A DNA stretch of 64,000 bases from Hyphomicrobiales bacterium (GTDB lineage Bacteria > Pseudomonadota > Alphaproteobacteria > Rhizobiales > Rhizobiaceae): assembly GCA_900472605.1 (NCBI GenBank), contig UCJD01000049.1, positions 1-64,000 on the forward strand, in the 5' to 3' direction. The position numbers and the translations under genes are program-made. Positions 36,349-46,325 of the stretch are shown here, in pieces. The notes beneath the pieces are model-generated. The model had not been told where the DNA came from and did not search any database. It worked only from the letters and a program-made list of their open reading frames with translations. Each line of letters begins with the position of its first letter. Position 1 is the first letter of the stretch.

Positions 36349-36617
36349 GGTTGCAACCTCCCCACTGCTCTCCATCAAAAGTAATACTTTTTAACGATAT
36401 ACCAAATTTGTTATGCCTTTTGCCACTTATTCTATTTGACAGTTATAGGAATCCATACCAGTTTGCCGCCGTGTGCTGGTTGGCACTCAACACGTGTGAG
36501 AGCGTGGAGGAGACCTACTTCGTTTCTCGCTATTGAAGTATTATCCAATACGAAACCCGCCACAGTTCGGGGTGGGCGAGGAGTCGCCCGCGCATTTATT
36601 AACTTAGGGAGAGAGAG

Positions 36618-37682
36618 ATGAAATCCATTATCTCATTGATGGCAGCTGCCGCGTTCGGCGTTGCTTCGTTCGTTATGCCGGCTGTTGCCGCTGACAAGGG
36701 TCTCGTCGGTATTGCCATGCCGACCAAGTCGTCCGCTCGCTGGATCGACGACGGCAACAACATCGTCAAGCAGCTCCAGGACGCCGGTTACACGACCGAC
36801 CTGCAGTATGCCGACGACGACATTCCGAACCAGCTGTCTCAGATCGAGAACATGGTCACGAAGGGCGCAAAGGTTCTCGTCATCGCTTCGATCGACGGCA
36901 CCACGCTGTCGGACGTGCTGCAGAAGGCTGCTGACGCCGGCATCAAGGTCATCGCTTATGACCGCCTGATCCGCGATTCGGCCAATGTCAGCTACTACGC
37001 AACCTTCGACAACTTCCAGGTCGGCGTTCTTCAGGCCGGTACGATCGTCGACAAGCTCGGCCTCAAGGATGGCAAGGGCCCGTTCAACATCGAGCTCTTC
37101 GGCGGTTCGCCGGACGACAACAACGCCTTCTTCTTCTATGACGGCGCAATGTCGGTCCTGCAGCCTTACATCGACTCCGGCAAGCTCGTCGTAAAGTCCG
37201 GCCAGACCGGCATGGACAAGGTCGGCACGCTGCGTTGGGATCCGGCAACGGCCCAGGCTCGCATGGACAACCTGCTGTCGGCTAACTACACCGACGCCAA
37301 GGTTGACGCCGTTCTGTCGCCTTACGATGGTCTGTCCATCGGCATCATCTCCTCGCTCAAGGGCGTAGGCTATGGTTCTGGCGATCAGCCGCTCCCGGTC
37401 GTTTCCGGCCAGGACTCGGAAGTTCCTTCCGTCAAGTCGATCATCGCAGGCGAGCAGTATTCCACGATCTTCAAGGATACCCGCGAACTGGCGAAGGTTA
37501 CCGTTGCCATGGTTGATGCCGTCATGTCCGGCAAGGAGCCTGAGGTCAACGACACCAAGACCTACGACAACGGCGTAAAGGTCGTTCCGTCCTACCTGCT
37601 GAAGCCGGTTGCCGTCACCAAGGACAACTACAAGACCGTCCTCATCGACAGCGGCTACTACAAAGAAGACCAGCTGAAGTAA
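36618..37682 (+). CDS. chvE: Multiple-sugar-binding periplasmic protein ChvE
   Basis: A 354-residue binding protein with signal peptide [20 protein letters not shown] ending near PAVAA. Mature start [20 protein letters not shown], then [22 protein letters not shown] and [20 protein letters not shown], are the hallmarks of ChvE/GguABC binding proteins. It binds arabinose, galactose, glucose and glucuronate, and in Agrobacterium also signals to the virulence sensor VirA. GGGAGAGAG precedes the ATG. First gene of the chvE-ggu transcript. Confidence 0.95.
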   Translation: MKSIISLMAAAAFGVASFVMPAVAADKGLVGIAMPTKSSARWIDDGNNIVKQLQDAGYTTDLQYADDDIPNQLSQIENMVTKGAKVLVIASIDGTTLSDVLQKAADAGIKVIAYDRLIRDSANVSYYATFDNFQVGVLQAGTIVDKLGLKDGKGPFNIELFGGSPDDNNAFFFYDGAMSVLQPYIDSGKLVVKSGQTGMDKVGTLRWDPATAQARMDNLLSANYTDAKVDAVLSPYDGLSIGIISSLKGVGYGSGDQPLPVVSGQDSEVPSVKSIIAGEQYSTIFKDTRELAKVTVAMVDAVMSGKEPEVNDTKTYDNGVKVVPSYLLKPVAVTKDNYKTVLIDSGYYKEDQLK

Positions 37683-37693
37683 TCTGACGAACG

Positions 37694-37737
37694 CCGGAAT
37701 CCGCGCCTCTGCGCGCGGGTTCCGGTTTCCGATTTTT
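37694..37737 (+). terminator. Attenuator hairpin between chvE and gguA
   Basis: CCGGAATCCGCGC (37694-37706) pairs with GCGCGCGGGTTCCGG (37711-37725); TTTCC and ATTTTT follow. Located 12 bases after the chvE stop, it is likely a partial terminator that keeps ChvE in excess over GguAB. Confidence 0.65.
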
Positions 37738-37781
37738 AGAACGCCAGGCCGATCTTACGGCCACGGCGCTGGATTTTGATC

Positions 37782-39320
37782 ATGGAAAATACACTCCTCG
37801 AAATGCGGAACATCACCAAGACGTTCCCGGGCGTGAAGGCGCTCGAGAATGTGAACCTCAAGGTTCGCCAGGGTGAGATTCACGCAGTTGTGGGGGAAAA
37901 CGGGGCCGGCAAGTCGACCCTGATGAAGGTTCTTTCCGGTGTCTACCCCTCGGGCACCTATGATGGAGAGATCTTCTACGACGGCGACGTCCGCAATTTC
38001 AAAGTCCTGAAGGACTCCGAAGAAATCGGCATCGTCATCATTCACCAGGAACTGGCGCTCGTACCGCTGCTCTCGATCGGGGAAAACATCTTCCTCGGCA
38101 ACGAGAATGCGAAGAGCGGCGTCATCAGCTGGGAAACCACCTTCAACCGCACCAAGCAGCTGCTCGCCAAGGTGGGCCTGCGCGAATCCCCGAACACGCT
38201 CGTGACCGACATCGGCGTCGGCAAGCAGCAGCTCGTCGAAATCGCCAAGGCTCTGTCGAAGAGCGTGAAGCTGCTCATCCTCGATGAACCGACCGCTTCG
38301 CTCAACGAAAGCGATTCCGATGCGCTGCTGAACCTCCTGATGGAGTTCCGCAAGCAGGGCATCACGTCGATCATCATCTCGCACAAGCTCAACGAGATCC
38401 GCAAGGTCGCCGACCAGATCACCGTTCTGCGCGACGGCATGACGGTCAAGACGATGGACTGTCACAAGGAAGAGATCAGCGAGGACACCATCATCCGAAA
38501 CATGGTGGGCCGCGATCTCGAAGACCGCTATCCGCCACGCTCGGTGCCGATCGGCGAAACCATCTTCGAAGTGAAGAACTGGAATGCGTTTCACCAGCAG
38601 CATCGCGACCGCCAGGTTCTGCACGACATCAATGTCAACGTCCGCAAGGGCGAGGTCGTCGGCATTGCCGGCCTGATGGGTGCCGGCCGCACCGAGTTCG
38701 CGATGAGCGTTTTCGGCAAGGCCTATGGCCACAAGATCAGCGGCGAAGTCTATGTCGACGGCAAGCAGGTGGACACCAGCACCGTGCGCAAGGCGATCGA
38801 TGCCGGTCTTGCCTATGTGACCGAGGACCGCAAGCATCTGGGCCTCGTGCTCGCAGACAACATCATGCACAACACGTCGCTCGCCAACCTGGCGGGTATT
38901 TCGAACAGCACCGTCATCGACGGCATCAAGGAAAGCCGGGTTGCGACCGACTATCGGTCGAAGCTGCGCATCCGTTCGTCGGGCATCTACCAGGAGACGG
39001 TCAATCTCTCGGGCGGGAACCAGCAGAAGGTGGTTCTGTCCAAGTGGCTGTTCTCCGATCCCGACGTGCTGATCCTCGACGAGCCGACCCGCGGTATCGA
39101 CGTGGGTGCAAAATATGAAATTTATACTATCATCAACCAGCTTGCTGCCGATGGAAAAGGCGTTCTGATGATCTCGTCGGAAATGCCGGAACTGCTTGGC
39201 AACTGCGACCGCATCTATGTGATGAACGAAGGTCGCATCGTCGCTGAACTGCCGAAGGGCGAAGCGAGCCAAGAAACCATCATGCGCGCCATCATGCGCT
39301 CTGGGGAGAAGAAACAATGA
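37782..39320 (+). CDS. gguA: Sugar ABC transporter ATPase GguA
   Basis: A 512-residue double-cassette ATPase. First cassette: Walker [10 protein letters not shown], Walker [12 protein letters not shown]; second: signature [16 protein letters not shown] with [13 protein letters not shown]. This is the CUT2 form used with ChvE. It powers uptake of arabinose, galactose and related monosaccharides. ATG 37782 ([10 protein letters not shown]) is the natural start; a TTG six bases upstream is in frame. It overlaps gguB by four bases. Confidence 0.95.
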   Translation: MENTLLEMRNITKTFPGVKALENVNLKVRQGEIHAVVGENGAGKSTLMKVLSGVYPSGTYDGEIFYDGDVRNFKVLKDSEEIGIVIIHQELALVPLLSIGENIFLGNENAKSGVISWETTFNRTKQLLAKVGLRESPNTLVTDIGVGKQQLVEIAKALSKSVKLLILDEPTASLNESDSDALLNLLMEFRKQGITSIIISHKLNEIRKVADQITVLRDGMTVKTMDCHKEEISEDTIIRNMVGRDLEDRYPPRSVPIGETIFEVKNWNAFHQQHRDRQVLHDINVNVRKGEVVGIAGLMGAGRTEFAMSVFGKAYGHKISGEVYVDGKQVDTSTVRKAIDAGLAYVTEDRKHLGLVLADNIMHNTSLANLAGISNSTVIDGIKESRVATDYRSKLRIRSSGIYQETVNLSGGNQQKVVLSKWLFSDPDVLILDEPTRGIDVGAKYEIYTIINQLAADGKGVLMISSEMPELLGNCDRIYVMNEGRIVAELPKGEASQETIMRAIMRSGEKKQ

Positions 39321-40525
39321 CTCCTGTCAACCCGACCAGTCACGAGGAAAGCAACGTCGTTTCCGTCGTCGATTACATCCGCGGCAACATTCGTGAATAC
39401 GGCATGCTCATCGCGCTCGTCGCGATCATGGTGTTCTTCCAGTTCTACACCGGCGGCATCCTGTTCAAGCCGGTCAACCTGACGAACCTCGTTCTCCAGA
39501 ACTCGTTCATCGTCATCATGGCGCTCGGCATGCTGCTGGTCATCGTGGCCGGGCATATCGACCTTTCCGTCGGCTCCATCGTCGCCTTCGTCGGCGCGCT
39601 GGCGGCAATCTTCACCGTCTCCTGGGGCATGAACTTCTGGCTCGCGGCGGTGCTTTGTCTCATTGTCGGCGGCATCATCGGTGCCGCGCAGGGCTATTTC
39701 ATCGCCTATCACCGCATTCCGTCGTTCATCGTGACGCTTGCCGGCATGCTGGTGTTTCGCGGCCTGACGCTGACGGTTCTCGGCGGCAAGAACATCGGTC
39801 CTTTCCCGAAGGAATTCCAGATCATTTCCACCGGCTTCCTTCCCGGCGACATGGTCGATATCTTCGGTGTTCCGACGCAGCTCACCTCGCTGGTGCTCTC
39901 GGTCATCCTGCCGGTGGTCCTTTTCTATCTCGCATGGCGTCGCCGCAAGGTGAACGAGAGCCATGGCATCGATGTTGAGCCGATGGGCTTCTTCATCGCG
40001 CAGAACGTCATCGTTTCGCTGGCGATCGTTGCACTCGGCTACCTGCTGTCGACTTATCGCGGCCTGCCGAACGTTCTGATCGTCATGTTGGTGCTGATCG
40101 CGATCTACAGCTTCGTGACCCGCAAGACGACGATCGGCCGCCGCATCTACGCCATGGGCGGCAACGAAAAGGCGACCAAGCTTTCGGGTATCAACACCGA
40201 GCGCCTGAGCTTCTTCACCTTCGTCAACATGGGTGTTCTGGCCGGTCTTGCCGGGATGATCATCGCGCTTCGCCTGAACTCGGCAACGCCGAAGGCCGGC
40301 GTCGGCTTCGAGCTCGACGTCATCGCGGCCTGCTTTATCGGCGGAGCTTCGGCATCCGGCGGCGTTGGCAAGATCACCGGTGCCGTCATCGGCGCGTTCA
40401 TCATGGGCGTCATGAACAACGGCATGTCGATCGTCGGTCTCGGCATCGACTTCCAGCAGATGGTCAAGGGTCTCGTGCTGCTCGCAGCCGTCTTCTTCGA
40501 CGTCTACAACAAGAACAAGGGCTAA
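39317..40525 (+). CDS. gguB: Sugar ABC transporter permease GguB
   Basis: A 402-residue membrane protein, about ten helices, with the BPD_transp_2 motifs [15 protein letters not shown] and [20 protein letters not shown]. It forms the pore for the ChvE system. Its start is inside the end of gguA (ATGA). It resembles the xylH product of this window in length and motif placement, indicating common ancestry. Confidence 0.95.
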   Translation: MTPVNPTSHEESNVVSVVDYIRGNIREYGMLIALVAIMVFFQFYTGGILFKPVNLTNLVLQNSFIVIMALGMLLVIVAGHIDLSVGSIVAFVGALAAIFTVSWGMNFWLAAVLCLIVGGIIGAAQGYFIAYHRIPSFIVTLAGMLVFRGLTLTVLGGKNIGPFPKEFQIISTGFLPGDMVDIFGVPTQLTSLVLSVILPVVLFYLAWRRRKVNESHGIDVEPMGFFIAQNVIVSLAIVALGYLLSTYRGLPNVLIVMLVLIAIYSFVTRKTTIGRRIYAMGGNEKATKLSGINTERLSFFTFVNMGVLAGLAGMIIALRLNSATPKAGVGFELDVIAACFIGGASASGGVGKITGAVIGAFIMGVMNNGMSIVGLGIDFQQMVKGLVLLAAVFFDVYNKNKG

Positions 40526-40572
40526 GCGCTTCGGCGCTAACCCACGTATTCGCAGTCACATGAACTTGTAAT

Positions 40573-40592
40573 CCGGCTCCCTCGGGAGCCGG
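40573..40592 (+). other. Perfect hairpin between gguB and gguC
   Basis: CCGGCTCCCTCGGGAGCCGG: 8-bp stem, CTCG loop, with no T-run. It lies about 50 bases after the gguB stop. It includes the GGAG that would otherwise serve as ribosome-binding site for an ATG at 40594. Confidence 0.65.
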
Positions 40593-40626
40593 AATGGCGG
40601 AGCACATTCCGCGCAATCGAAAAAGG

Positions 40627-41631
40627 ATGAAGACCGTGCTTATTTCGCAGATCAAGGGTTCGAACGGAGAGATCGTCGTCGCCGTGCGCGAGCCGGGCGG
40701 TACCGCGAAAGCCGTCAACAATGCCGGCAGCGTCTATGCGCTCGCCATGGAAGCCGCAAACGGCGGCAAGTCGCTAGCATCGGTCATCGAAGCGCATGGC
40801 CTGGGTGAGGCCGTCGATCTCGAAAAGGCGTATGCCGAAGGCCGCTTCCTGGCCCCGATGACGCATCCTGACGCCGCGCACCTGCATCTGACCGGCACGG
40901 GCCTGACGCATCTCGGCTCCGCCGCGACGCGTGACAGCATGCACAAGAAGACCTCCGAGGCCGCCGAAGAGACGCTGACGGACTCGATGAAGATGTTCAA
41001 AATGGGCATCGAGAACGGCAAGCCGAAAGCCGGCGAAAAGGGCGTTCAGCCCGAGTGGTTCTACAAGGGCAACGGCTATGGCGCGGCGGCTCCGGGCGCT
41101 GCACTCGTTTCCCCCTCGTTTGCGCTCGATGGTGGCGAAGAGCCCGAAATGGCAGGCATCTACGTGATATCAGAGGACGGCACGCCGTTCCGCATCGGTT
41201 TCGCGCTCTCCAACGAGTTTTCCGACCACGTCACCGAGCGCCAGAACTATCTCTACCTCGCGCATTCCAAGCTGCGTCCGGCAAGCTTCGGCCCCGAGAT
41301 CCGGATCGGCGCGGCACCGGAGGATATCCGCGGTACCTCGCGCATCAAGCGCGGCGACAAGGTGATCTTCGAGAAGCCGTTCCTGTCGGGGGAGGCGAAC
41401 ATGTCGCACACCTTCGCCAACCTCGAATACCACCACTTCAAGTACGGCCTGTTCCGCGTCCCCGGCGATGTTCACGTCCACATGTTCGGCACGGCGACGC
41501 TGTCGTTTGCCGAAGGCATCAAGACAGAAGAGGGCGACGTGTTCGAAATCGAAGTTGCCGAATTCGGCCTGCCGCTGCGCAATCCGCTGAAGATCGACGC
41601 CGAAGAAGAGATTGTCGTCAAGCAACTCTAA
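40627..41631 (+). CDS. gguC: GguC: AraD1/FAH-family sugar-acid dehydratase
   Basis: A protein of about 334 residues related to the FAH-fold group that includes L-2-keto-3-deoxyarabonate dehydratase (AraD1 in other proteobacteria). Conserved patches are VREPGG, WFYKGNGYGAAAPGAALVSPSF and DHVTERQNYLYLAHSKLRPASFGPE. In the ggu operon of Agrobacterium its role was long unknown; the company of an aldehyde dehydrogenase and a sugar-acid dehydratase makes a dehydratase of 2-keto-3-deoxy sugar acids likely. Start is uncertain: ATG 40594 (hairpin-embedded GGAG), ATG 40627, or GTG 40636 (VLISQIKG). Confidence 0.85.
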   Translation: MKTVLISQIKGSNGEIVVAVREPGGTAKAVNNAGSVYALAMEAANGGKSLASVIEAHGLGEAVDLEKAYAEGRFLAPMTHPDAAHLHLTGTGLTHLGSAATRDSMHKKTSEAAEETLTDSMKMFKMGIENGKPKAGEKGVQPEWFYKGNGYGAAAPGAALVSPSFALDGGEEPEMAGIYVISEDGTPFRIGFALSNEFSDHVTERQNYLYLAHSKLRPASFGPEIRIGAAPEDIRGTSRIKRGDKVIFEKPFLSGEANMSHTFANLEYHHFKYGLFRVPGDVHVHMFGTATLSFAEGIKTEEGDVFEIEVAEFGLPLRNPLKIDAEEEIVVKQL

Positions 41632-41637
41632 TCTCTC

Positions 41638-41670
41638 ATGGCCCGGCAGCTTCGCGGTCGGGCCATTCTT
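41638..41670 (+). terminator. Hairpin after gguC
   Basis: ATGGCCCGGC (41638-41647) pairs with GTCGGGCCAT (41657-41666) with one G-T wobble, followed by TCTTTC. Probably a partial terminator between gguC and the aldehyde dehydrogenase gene. Confidence 0.6.
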
Positions 41671-41701
41671 TCATAAGCGGTAAAGGAGGCTTGTAGGGCC
41701 C

Positions 41702-43135
41702 ATGACCATTTATCAGAACCTGATCGCCGGCGAATGGATCGGCGCGGACGCGACCAAAAACATCAATCCGTCGGATACGAACGAAGTCGTCGGCCTCTAT
41801 GCCGATGGTTCGGCCGAAGACACGAAGAACGCCATTGCCGCCGCCAAGGCCGCATTCCCGGCTTGGTCGCGCTCCGGCATCTGGGAACGCCACGTCATCC
41901 TGAAGAAGGCCGGCGACGAGATCATGGCCCGCAAGGACGAGCTCGGCGCGCTGCTGGCGCGCGAGGAAGGCAAGACGCTGCCGGAAGCGATCGGCGAGAC
42001 CATCCGCGCCAGCCAAATCTTCGAATTCTTTGCAGGCGAAGTCCTGCGCCTTGCCGGCGAGACCATCCCGTCGGTTCGCCCGAACATCGGCGTCGAAATC
42101 ACCCGCGACCCGCTCGGCGTCATCGGCATCATCACGCCCTGGAACTTCCCGATCGCCATTCCGGCCTGGAAGATCGCGCCGGCGCTCTGCTACGGCAACA
42201 CCATCGTCTTCAAGCCGGCCGAGCTGGTTCCGGCCTGCTCCTGGGCGATCGTCGATATCCTCCACCGCGCCGGCTTGCCGAAGGGCGTGCTCAACCTCGT
42301 CATGGGCAAGGGCTCGGTCGTCGGCCAGGCCATGCTCGACAGCCCCGATGTCGCCGGCATCACCTTTACCGGCTCCACCGGGACCGGCAAGCGGGTCGCT
42401 GCCGCTTCGCTCGAGCATAACCGCAAGTTCCAGCTGGAAATGGGCGGCAAGAACCCGATGGTCGTTCTCGACGACGCCGACCTCAATGTCGCCGTCGAAG
42501 CCGCCGCAAACTCCGGCTTCTTCTCGACCGGCCAGCGCTGCACCGCGTCCTCGCGCCTGATCGTCACCGAAGCCATCCACGACAAGTTCGTGGCAGCGCT
42601 TACGGCCAAGCTCGAGACGCTTATCGTCGACAACGCCATGAAATCCGGCACCCATATCGGCCCCGTGGTCGATGAGAAGCAGCTGAAGACCGACACCGAC
42701 TATATCGAGATCGGCAAAAAGGAAGGCGCCAAGCTTGCCTTCGGCGGCGAGCTCCTGAAGCGCGATACGCCCGGCTTCTATCTGCAGCCGACGCTGTTTA
42801 CCGAGGCCACCAACCAGATGCGCATCTCGCGCGAAGAGATCTTCGGACCCGTCGTCTCGGTCATCCGCGTCAAGGATTACGAGGAAGCGCTGGCGACCGC
42901 CAACGACACGCCGTTCGGCCTGTCCTCCGGCATCGCGACCACAAGCCTCAAGCATGCGACGCACTTCAAGCGCAACGCCGAAGCCGGCATGGTGATGGTC
43001 AACCTGCCGACGGCGGGTGTCGATTTCCACGTTCCGTTCGGCGGCCGCAAGGGCTCTTCCTACGGCCCGCGCGAGCAGGGCAAGTACGCCGCCGAATTCT
43101 ACACATCCGTCAAGACCAGCTACACGCTGGCCTGA
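41702..43135 (+). CDS. Aldehyde dehydrogenase, probably 2-oxoglutarate semialdehyde dehydrogenase
   Basis: A 477-residue NAD(P)-dependent aldehyde dehydrogenase. Catalytic residues: Asn in PWNFPIAIPAWK, the general base Glu in ELGGKNP-like LEMGGKNPM, and the nucleophile Cys in FFSTGQRCTASSRL. Its place after gguC and before a sugar-acid dehydratase points to 2-oxoglutarate semialdehyde oxidation, the last step of the oxidative arabinose/xylose/glucarate pathways. Other semialdehydes cannot be excluded from sequence. Confidence 0.88.
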   Translation: MTIYQNLIAGEWIGADATKNINPSDTNEVVGLYADGSAEDTKNAIAAAKAAFPAWSRSGIWERHVILKKAGDEIMARKDELGALLAREEGKTLPEAIGETIRASQIFEFFAGEVLRLAGETIPSVRPNIGVEITRDPLGVIGIITPWNFPIAIPAWKIAPALCYGNTIVFKPAELVPACSWAIVDILHRAGLPKGVLNLVMGKGSVVGQAMLDSPDVAGITFTGSTGTGKRVAAASLEHNRKFQLEMGGKNPMVVLDDADLNVAVEAAANSGFFSTGQRCTASSRLIVTEAIHDKFVAALTAKLETLIVDNAMKSGTHIGPVVDEKQLKTDTDYIEIGKKEGAKLAFGGELLKRDTPGFYLQPTLFTEATNQMRISREEIFGPVVSVIRVKDYEEALATANDTPFGLSSGIATTSLKHATHFKRNAEAGMVMVNLPTAGVDFHVPFGGRKGSSYGPREQGKYAAEFYTSVKTSYTLA

Positions 43136-43198
43136 CGTCAAAATAGCGATACGGGCCGTCGCGAGGACGGCTCGGCATCCCTCAAAAGGCAGAAGACA

Positions 43199-44938
43199 AT
43201 GTTTAAAAAAGCGGAATGGCCGCGCAAGCTTCGATCGCAGGAATGGTACGGCGGTACCAGCCGTGACGTCATCTATCACCGCGGCTGGATGAAGAACCAG
43301 GGTTACCCGCACGACCTGTTCGACGGACGCCCCGTGATCGGCATTCTCAACACCTGGTCGGACATGACGCCGTGCAACGGCCATCTGCGCGAACTGGCGG
43401 AGAAGGTGAAGGCCGGCATCTGGGAGGCCGGCGGTTTCCCGATGGAAGTGCCGGTGTTCTCGGCCTCCGAAAACACCTTCCGTCCGACGGCGATGATGTA
43501 CCGCAACCTCGCGGCGCTCTCGATCGAGGAAACCATTCGCGGCCAGCCGATGGACGGCTGCGTGCTGATGGTCGGCTGTGACAAGACCACGCCGTCGCTG
43601 ATCATGGCGGCCGCCTCGGTCGATCTGCCGTCGATCGTCGTCACCGGTGGCCCGATGCTAAACGGCTATTTCCGCGGCGAGCGCGTCGGCTCCGGCACGC
43701 ATCTGTGGAAGTTCTCCGAAATGGTGAAGGCCGGCGAGATGACGCAGGCCGAATTCCTCGAGGCCGAGGCCTCGATGAGCCGTTCGTCTGGCACCTGCAA
43801 CACGATGGGCACCGCGTCCACGATGGCGTCGATGGCCGAAGCGCTCGGCATGGCGCTGTCGGGCAATGCCGCGATCCCCGGTGTCGATAGCCGCCGCAAG
43901 GTGATGGCGCAGCTGACCGGCCGCCGCATCGTGCAGATGGTCAAGGACGACCTGAAGCCCTCCGACATCATGACCAAGCAGGCCTTCGAAAACGCCATCC
44001 GCACAAATGCGGCGATCGGCGGTTCGACCAATGCCGTCATCCACCTGCTGGCCATGGCGGGTCGCGTCGGCATCGACCTGACGCTCGACGACTGGGATCG
44101 TTGCGGCCGCGACGTGCCGACCATCGTCAACCTGATGCCATCCGGCAAGTACCTCATGGAAGAGTTCTTCTATGCCGGCGGCCTGCCTGTCGTCATCAAG
44201 CGCCTCGGCGAAGCCGGTCTGTTGCACAAGGATGCGCTGACCGTTTCGGGCGAGACCATGTGGGACGAGGTCAAGGACGTCGTCAACTGGAACGAAGACG
44301 TCATCCTGCCGGCCGAGAAGGCGCTCACGCAGTCGGGCGGTATCGTCGTTCTGCGCGGCAACATGGCGCCGAAGGGTGCGGTTCTGAAGCCGTCTGCCGC
44401 TTCGCCGCATCTGCTTACGCATCGCGGCCGCGCCGTGGTGTTCGAGGATATCGACGACTACAAGGCGAAGATCAACGACGACAATCTCGACATCGACGAG
44501 ACCTGCGTCATGGTCATGAAGAATTGTGGACCCAAGGGCTACCCCGGCATGGCCGAAGTCGGCAACATGGGTCTGCCGCCGAAGGTCTTGAAGAAGGGCA
44601 TCACCGACATGGTGCGCATCTCGGATGCCCGCATGTCCGGTACCGCGTACGGCACGGTTGTCCTGCACACCTCGCCGGAAGCTGCCGTCGGCGGTCCGCT
44701 CGCCGTCATCCAGAATGGCGACATGATCGAGCTCGACGTGCCTAACCGCCGTCTGCACGTCGATATCTCCGACGAAGAGATGGCGCGCCGCCTGGCCGCG
44801 TGGAAGCCGCAGCACGAGCTGCCGACCTCCGGTTACGCCTTCCTGCATCAGAACCACGTCGAAGGTGCCGACACCGGCGCCGACCTCGACTTCCTCAAGG
44901 GATGTCGCGGCAGCGCGGTTGGCAAGGACAGCCACTAA
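43199..44938 (+). CDS. IlvD/Edd-family sugar-acid dehydratase (L-arabinonate dehydratase candidate)
   Basis: A 579-residue protein of the dihydroxyacid/phosphogluconate dehydratase family. Fe-S ligands are recognisable in MTPCNGHLRELA, LMVGCDKTTPS and SSGTCNTMGTAS. The opening MFKKAEWPRKLRSQEWYGGT and the length of about 580 residues are typical of the pentonate/sugar-acid branch rather than of IlvD proper. It should convert L-arabonate (or a related aldonate) to 2-keto-3-deoxy acid, the substrate for GguC. Last gene of the chvE-ggu transcript, followed by a strong terminator. Confidence 0.88.
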   Translation: MFKKAEWPRKLRSQEWYGGTSRDVIYHRGWMKNQGYPHDLFDGRPVIGILNTWSDMTPCNGHLRELAEKVKAGIWEAGGFPMEVPVFSASENTFRPTAMMYRNLAALSIEETIRGQPMDGCVLMVGCDKTTPSLIMAAASVDLPSIVVTGGPMLNGYFRGERVGSGTHLWKFSEMVKAGEMTQAEFLEAEASMSRSSGTCNTMGTASTMASMAEALGMALSGNAAIPGVDSRRKVMAQLTGRRIVQMVKDDLKPSDIMTKQAFENAIRTNAAIGGSTNAVIHLLAMAGRVGIDLTLDDWDRCGRDVPTIVNLMPSGKYLMEEFFYAGGLPVVIKRLGEAGLLHKDALTVSGETMWDEVKDVVNWNEDVILPAEKALTQSGGIVVLRGNMAPKGAVLKPSAASPHLLTHRGRAVVFEDIDDYKAKINDDNLDIDETCVMVMKNCGPKGYPGMAEVGNMGLPPKVLKKGITDMVRISDARMSGTAYGTVVLHTSPEAAVGGPLAVIQNGDMIELDVPNRRLHVDISDEEMARRLAAWKPQHELPTSGYAFLHQNHVEGADTGADLDFLKGCRGSAVGKDSH

Positions 44939-44969
44939 GCGGTCGTTTCGATCGGGTGAATTGACGAGG

Positions 44970-44995
44970 AGGCGGGGCGAAAGCTCCGCCTTTTT
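44970..44995 (+). terminator. Rho-independent terminator of the chvE-ggu-catabolic operon
   Basis: GGCGGGGC, GAAA loop, GCTCCGCC followed by TTTTT; one G-T pair. It lies about 32 bases past the stop at 44938. Confidence 0.9.
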
Positions 44996-45103
44996 CGTAT
45001 GCGAGGGCACCGGCGTTTCGGGCGCGGGGTGGGAACTTATAGTTAAAGATTTAATAAAATCGTGTTAGTTTTGCCTCGCACTGCAACGACGACGAGGCCA
45101 GAC

Positions 45104-45358
45104 ATGCGCAAGCCCGCGCCGAACACCGCCCACCACGACGCCGACGGGACCGAGACGGAAGACAATCGCCAGCTGGTGAATCGTCTCCTCGAGAACGCGC
45201 AGCGTGAGGTGAGGGCGGAGGTGCCCGTGGTTGTCGAAGATGTCCGCGAGATGCGCCATTCGATGCTCGAAATCGCCGTTCTCGTCTGCTTCATCCCGTT
45301 CTACTGGCTCTATTCGCTGGCGACCCGCCGCACGGCGGAAAACTACGAGAGCCTCTGA
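45104..45358 (+). CDS. Small membrane-anchored protein, unknown
   Basis: An 84-residue protein: a charged N-terminal part with coiled-coil tendency (NRQLVNRLLENAQREVRAEV) and one hydrophobic helix (MLEIAVLVCFIPFYWLYSLA, about 53-73). GAGG is six bases before the ATG at 45104. Not recognised. Confidence 0.65.
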   Translation: MRKPAPNTAHHDADGTETEDNRQLVNRLLENAQREVRAEVPVVVEDVREMRHSMLEIAVLVCFIPFYWLYSLATRRTAENYESL

Positions 45359-45460
45359 ACCCGCCTTCACGATCCGCTCCGAAGAGACCGTTGCGCTGGT
45401 CAACTCGCGTCGCTGCCTTATGTGTCCTGGCATAGGAAACGAATGCGGGAGGAGCGCGTC

Positions 45461-45934
45461 ATGGCAAAGAACACGATCTGCGTATGGTACGACAAGGATG
45501 CGGAGGAGGCAGCGCGCTTCTACGCGAAGACGTTTCCCGACAGTTCGGTCGGCGCGATCACCCGTGCGCCGGGAGATTATCCCTCAGGCAAGGAGGGCCA
45601 GGTGCTCGTTGTCGAGTTCACGGTCGCAGGCGTTGCCTGCATCGGCCTCAATGGCGGCCCCACGTTCAAGCACAGCGAGGCCTTCTCCTTCCAGATTTCC
45701 ACCGAGGACCAGGAAGAGACCGACCGCTATTGGAACGCGATCGTCGGTAATGGCGGCGAGGAGAGCGCCTGCGGTTGGTGCAAGGACAAGTGGGGCGTAT
45801 CGTGGCAGATCACGCCGCGTGTGCTGACGGAGGCGATGGCGGCCGGCGGCGCCGAGGCCAAGCGCGCATTCGATGCGATGATGGACATGGGCAAGATCGA
45901 CGTTGCGGCGATCGAGGCTGCCCGCAGGGGCTGA
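45461..45934 (+). CDS. PhnB-like VOC-superfamily protein
   Basis: A 157-residue protein with the glyoxalase/VOC fold pattern of the 3-dmu-9_3-mt (PhnB-like) family: AARFYAKTFPDSSVGAITRA, GLNGGPTFKHSEAFSFQIST, and W..SWQITPRVL. Such proteins often bind a metal, but activity is unassigned. GGAGG lies eight bases before the ATG. Confidence 0.85.
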   Translation: MAKNTICVWYDKDAEEAARFYAKTFPDSSVGAITRAPGDYPSGKEGQVLVVEFTVAGVACIGLNGGPTFKHSEAFSFQISTEDQEETDRYWNAIVGNGGEESACGWCKDKWGVSWQITPRVLTEAMAAGGAEAKRAFDAMMDMGKIDVAAIEAARRG

Positions 45935-46032
45935 GCGATTGCTGAGTCATCTCGGCCATATTTCTTCTCCAGACCGCCCGCTCTCAGGAACGAAATCGGG
46001 CGTCCTGCCGTTATCGCCGCAGGAGAGCATCA

Positions 46033-46275
46033 ATGCCAGGAGTGCGGAAATTGATTGTGCTGAGCGCGTTCAACATCGATGATAGCGGCGCTCTTGTTCA
46101 TGCGTTCGAACCTCGCCGGATGAAGGGCGAGGATACGGCTGTCTATGTGGCCGAGACGATGGTCAACGATTATGCCGGCGTGGTCGTCTGGTGCCGAGAG
46201 GCCAATGTCACGGTCGGCGAGCAGGGGCCATCGGTCATTCTTTTTCAGTCGGGGCAAGTTCCGGAGTTCGATTAG
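46033..46275 (+). CDS. Small conserved hypothetical protein
   Basis: An 80-residue protein MPGVRKLIVLSAFNIDDSGA... with GGAG seven bases upstream of its ATG. The FEPRRMKGEDTAV region and several Trp/Val strands suggest a small beta-rich domain. It lies 50 bases upstream of the first transglutaminase gene and may be co-transcribed with it. Not recognised. Confidence 0.65.
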   Translation: MPGVRKLIVLSAFNIDDSGALVHAFEPRRMKGEDTAVYVAETMVNDYAGVVVWCREANVTVGEQGPSVILFQSGQVPEFD

Positions 46276-46325
46276 CAGAATTCGATAGCAGGGCGTCCGC
46301 CCAGACCGCGACGGGCGAGGGCAGC

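Noticed and set aside
36436-36464. TTGACA at 36436-36441 as the chvE -35 box
   Set aside because: No convincing -10 at 16-18 bp spacing, so I did not list it as a promoter.
37755-39317. 520-codon minus-strand frame opposite gguA
   Set aside because: Antisense of the ATP-binding gene; no recognisable protein and no ribosome-binding site.
41636-43384. 582-codon minus-strand frame opposite the aldehyde dehydrogenase
   Set aside because: Antisense shadow; Gly/Asp/Arg/Ala-rich without motifs, while the plus strand has the catalytic Cys and Glu segments.
43658-45010. 450-codon minus-strand frame opposite the sugar-acid dehydratase
   Set aside because: Shadow frame; the sense gene has Fe-S ligands and family length.
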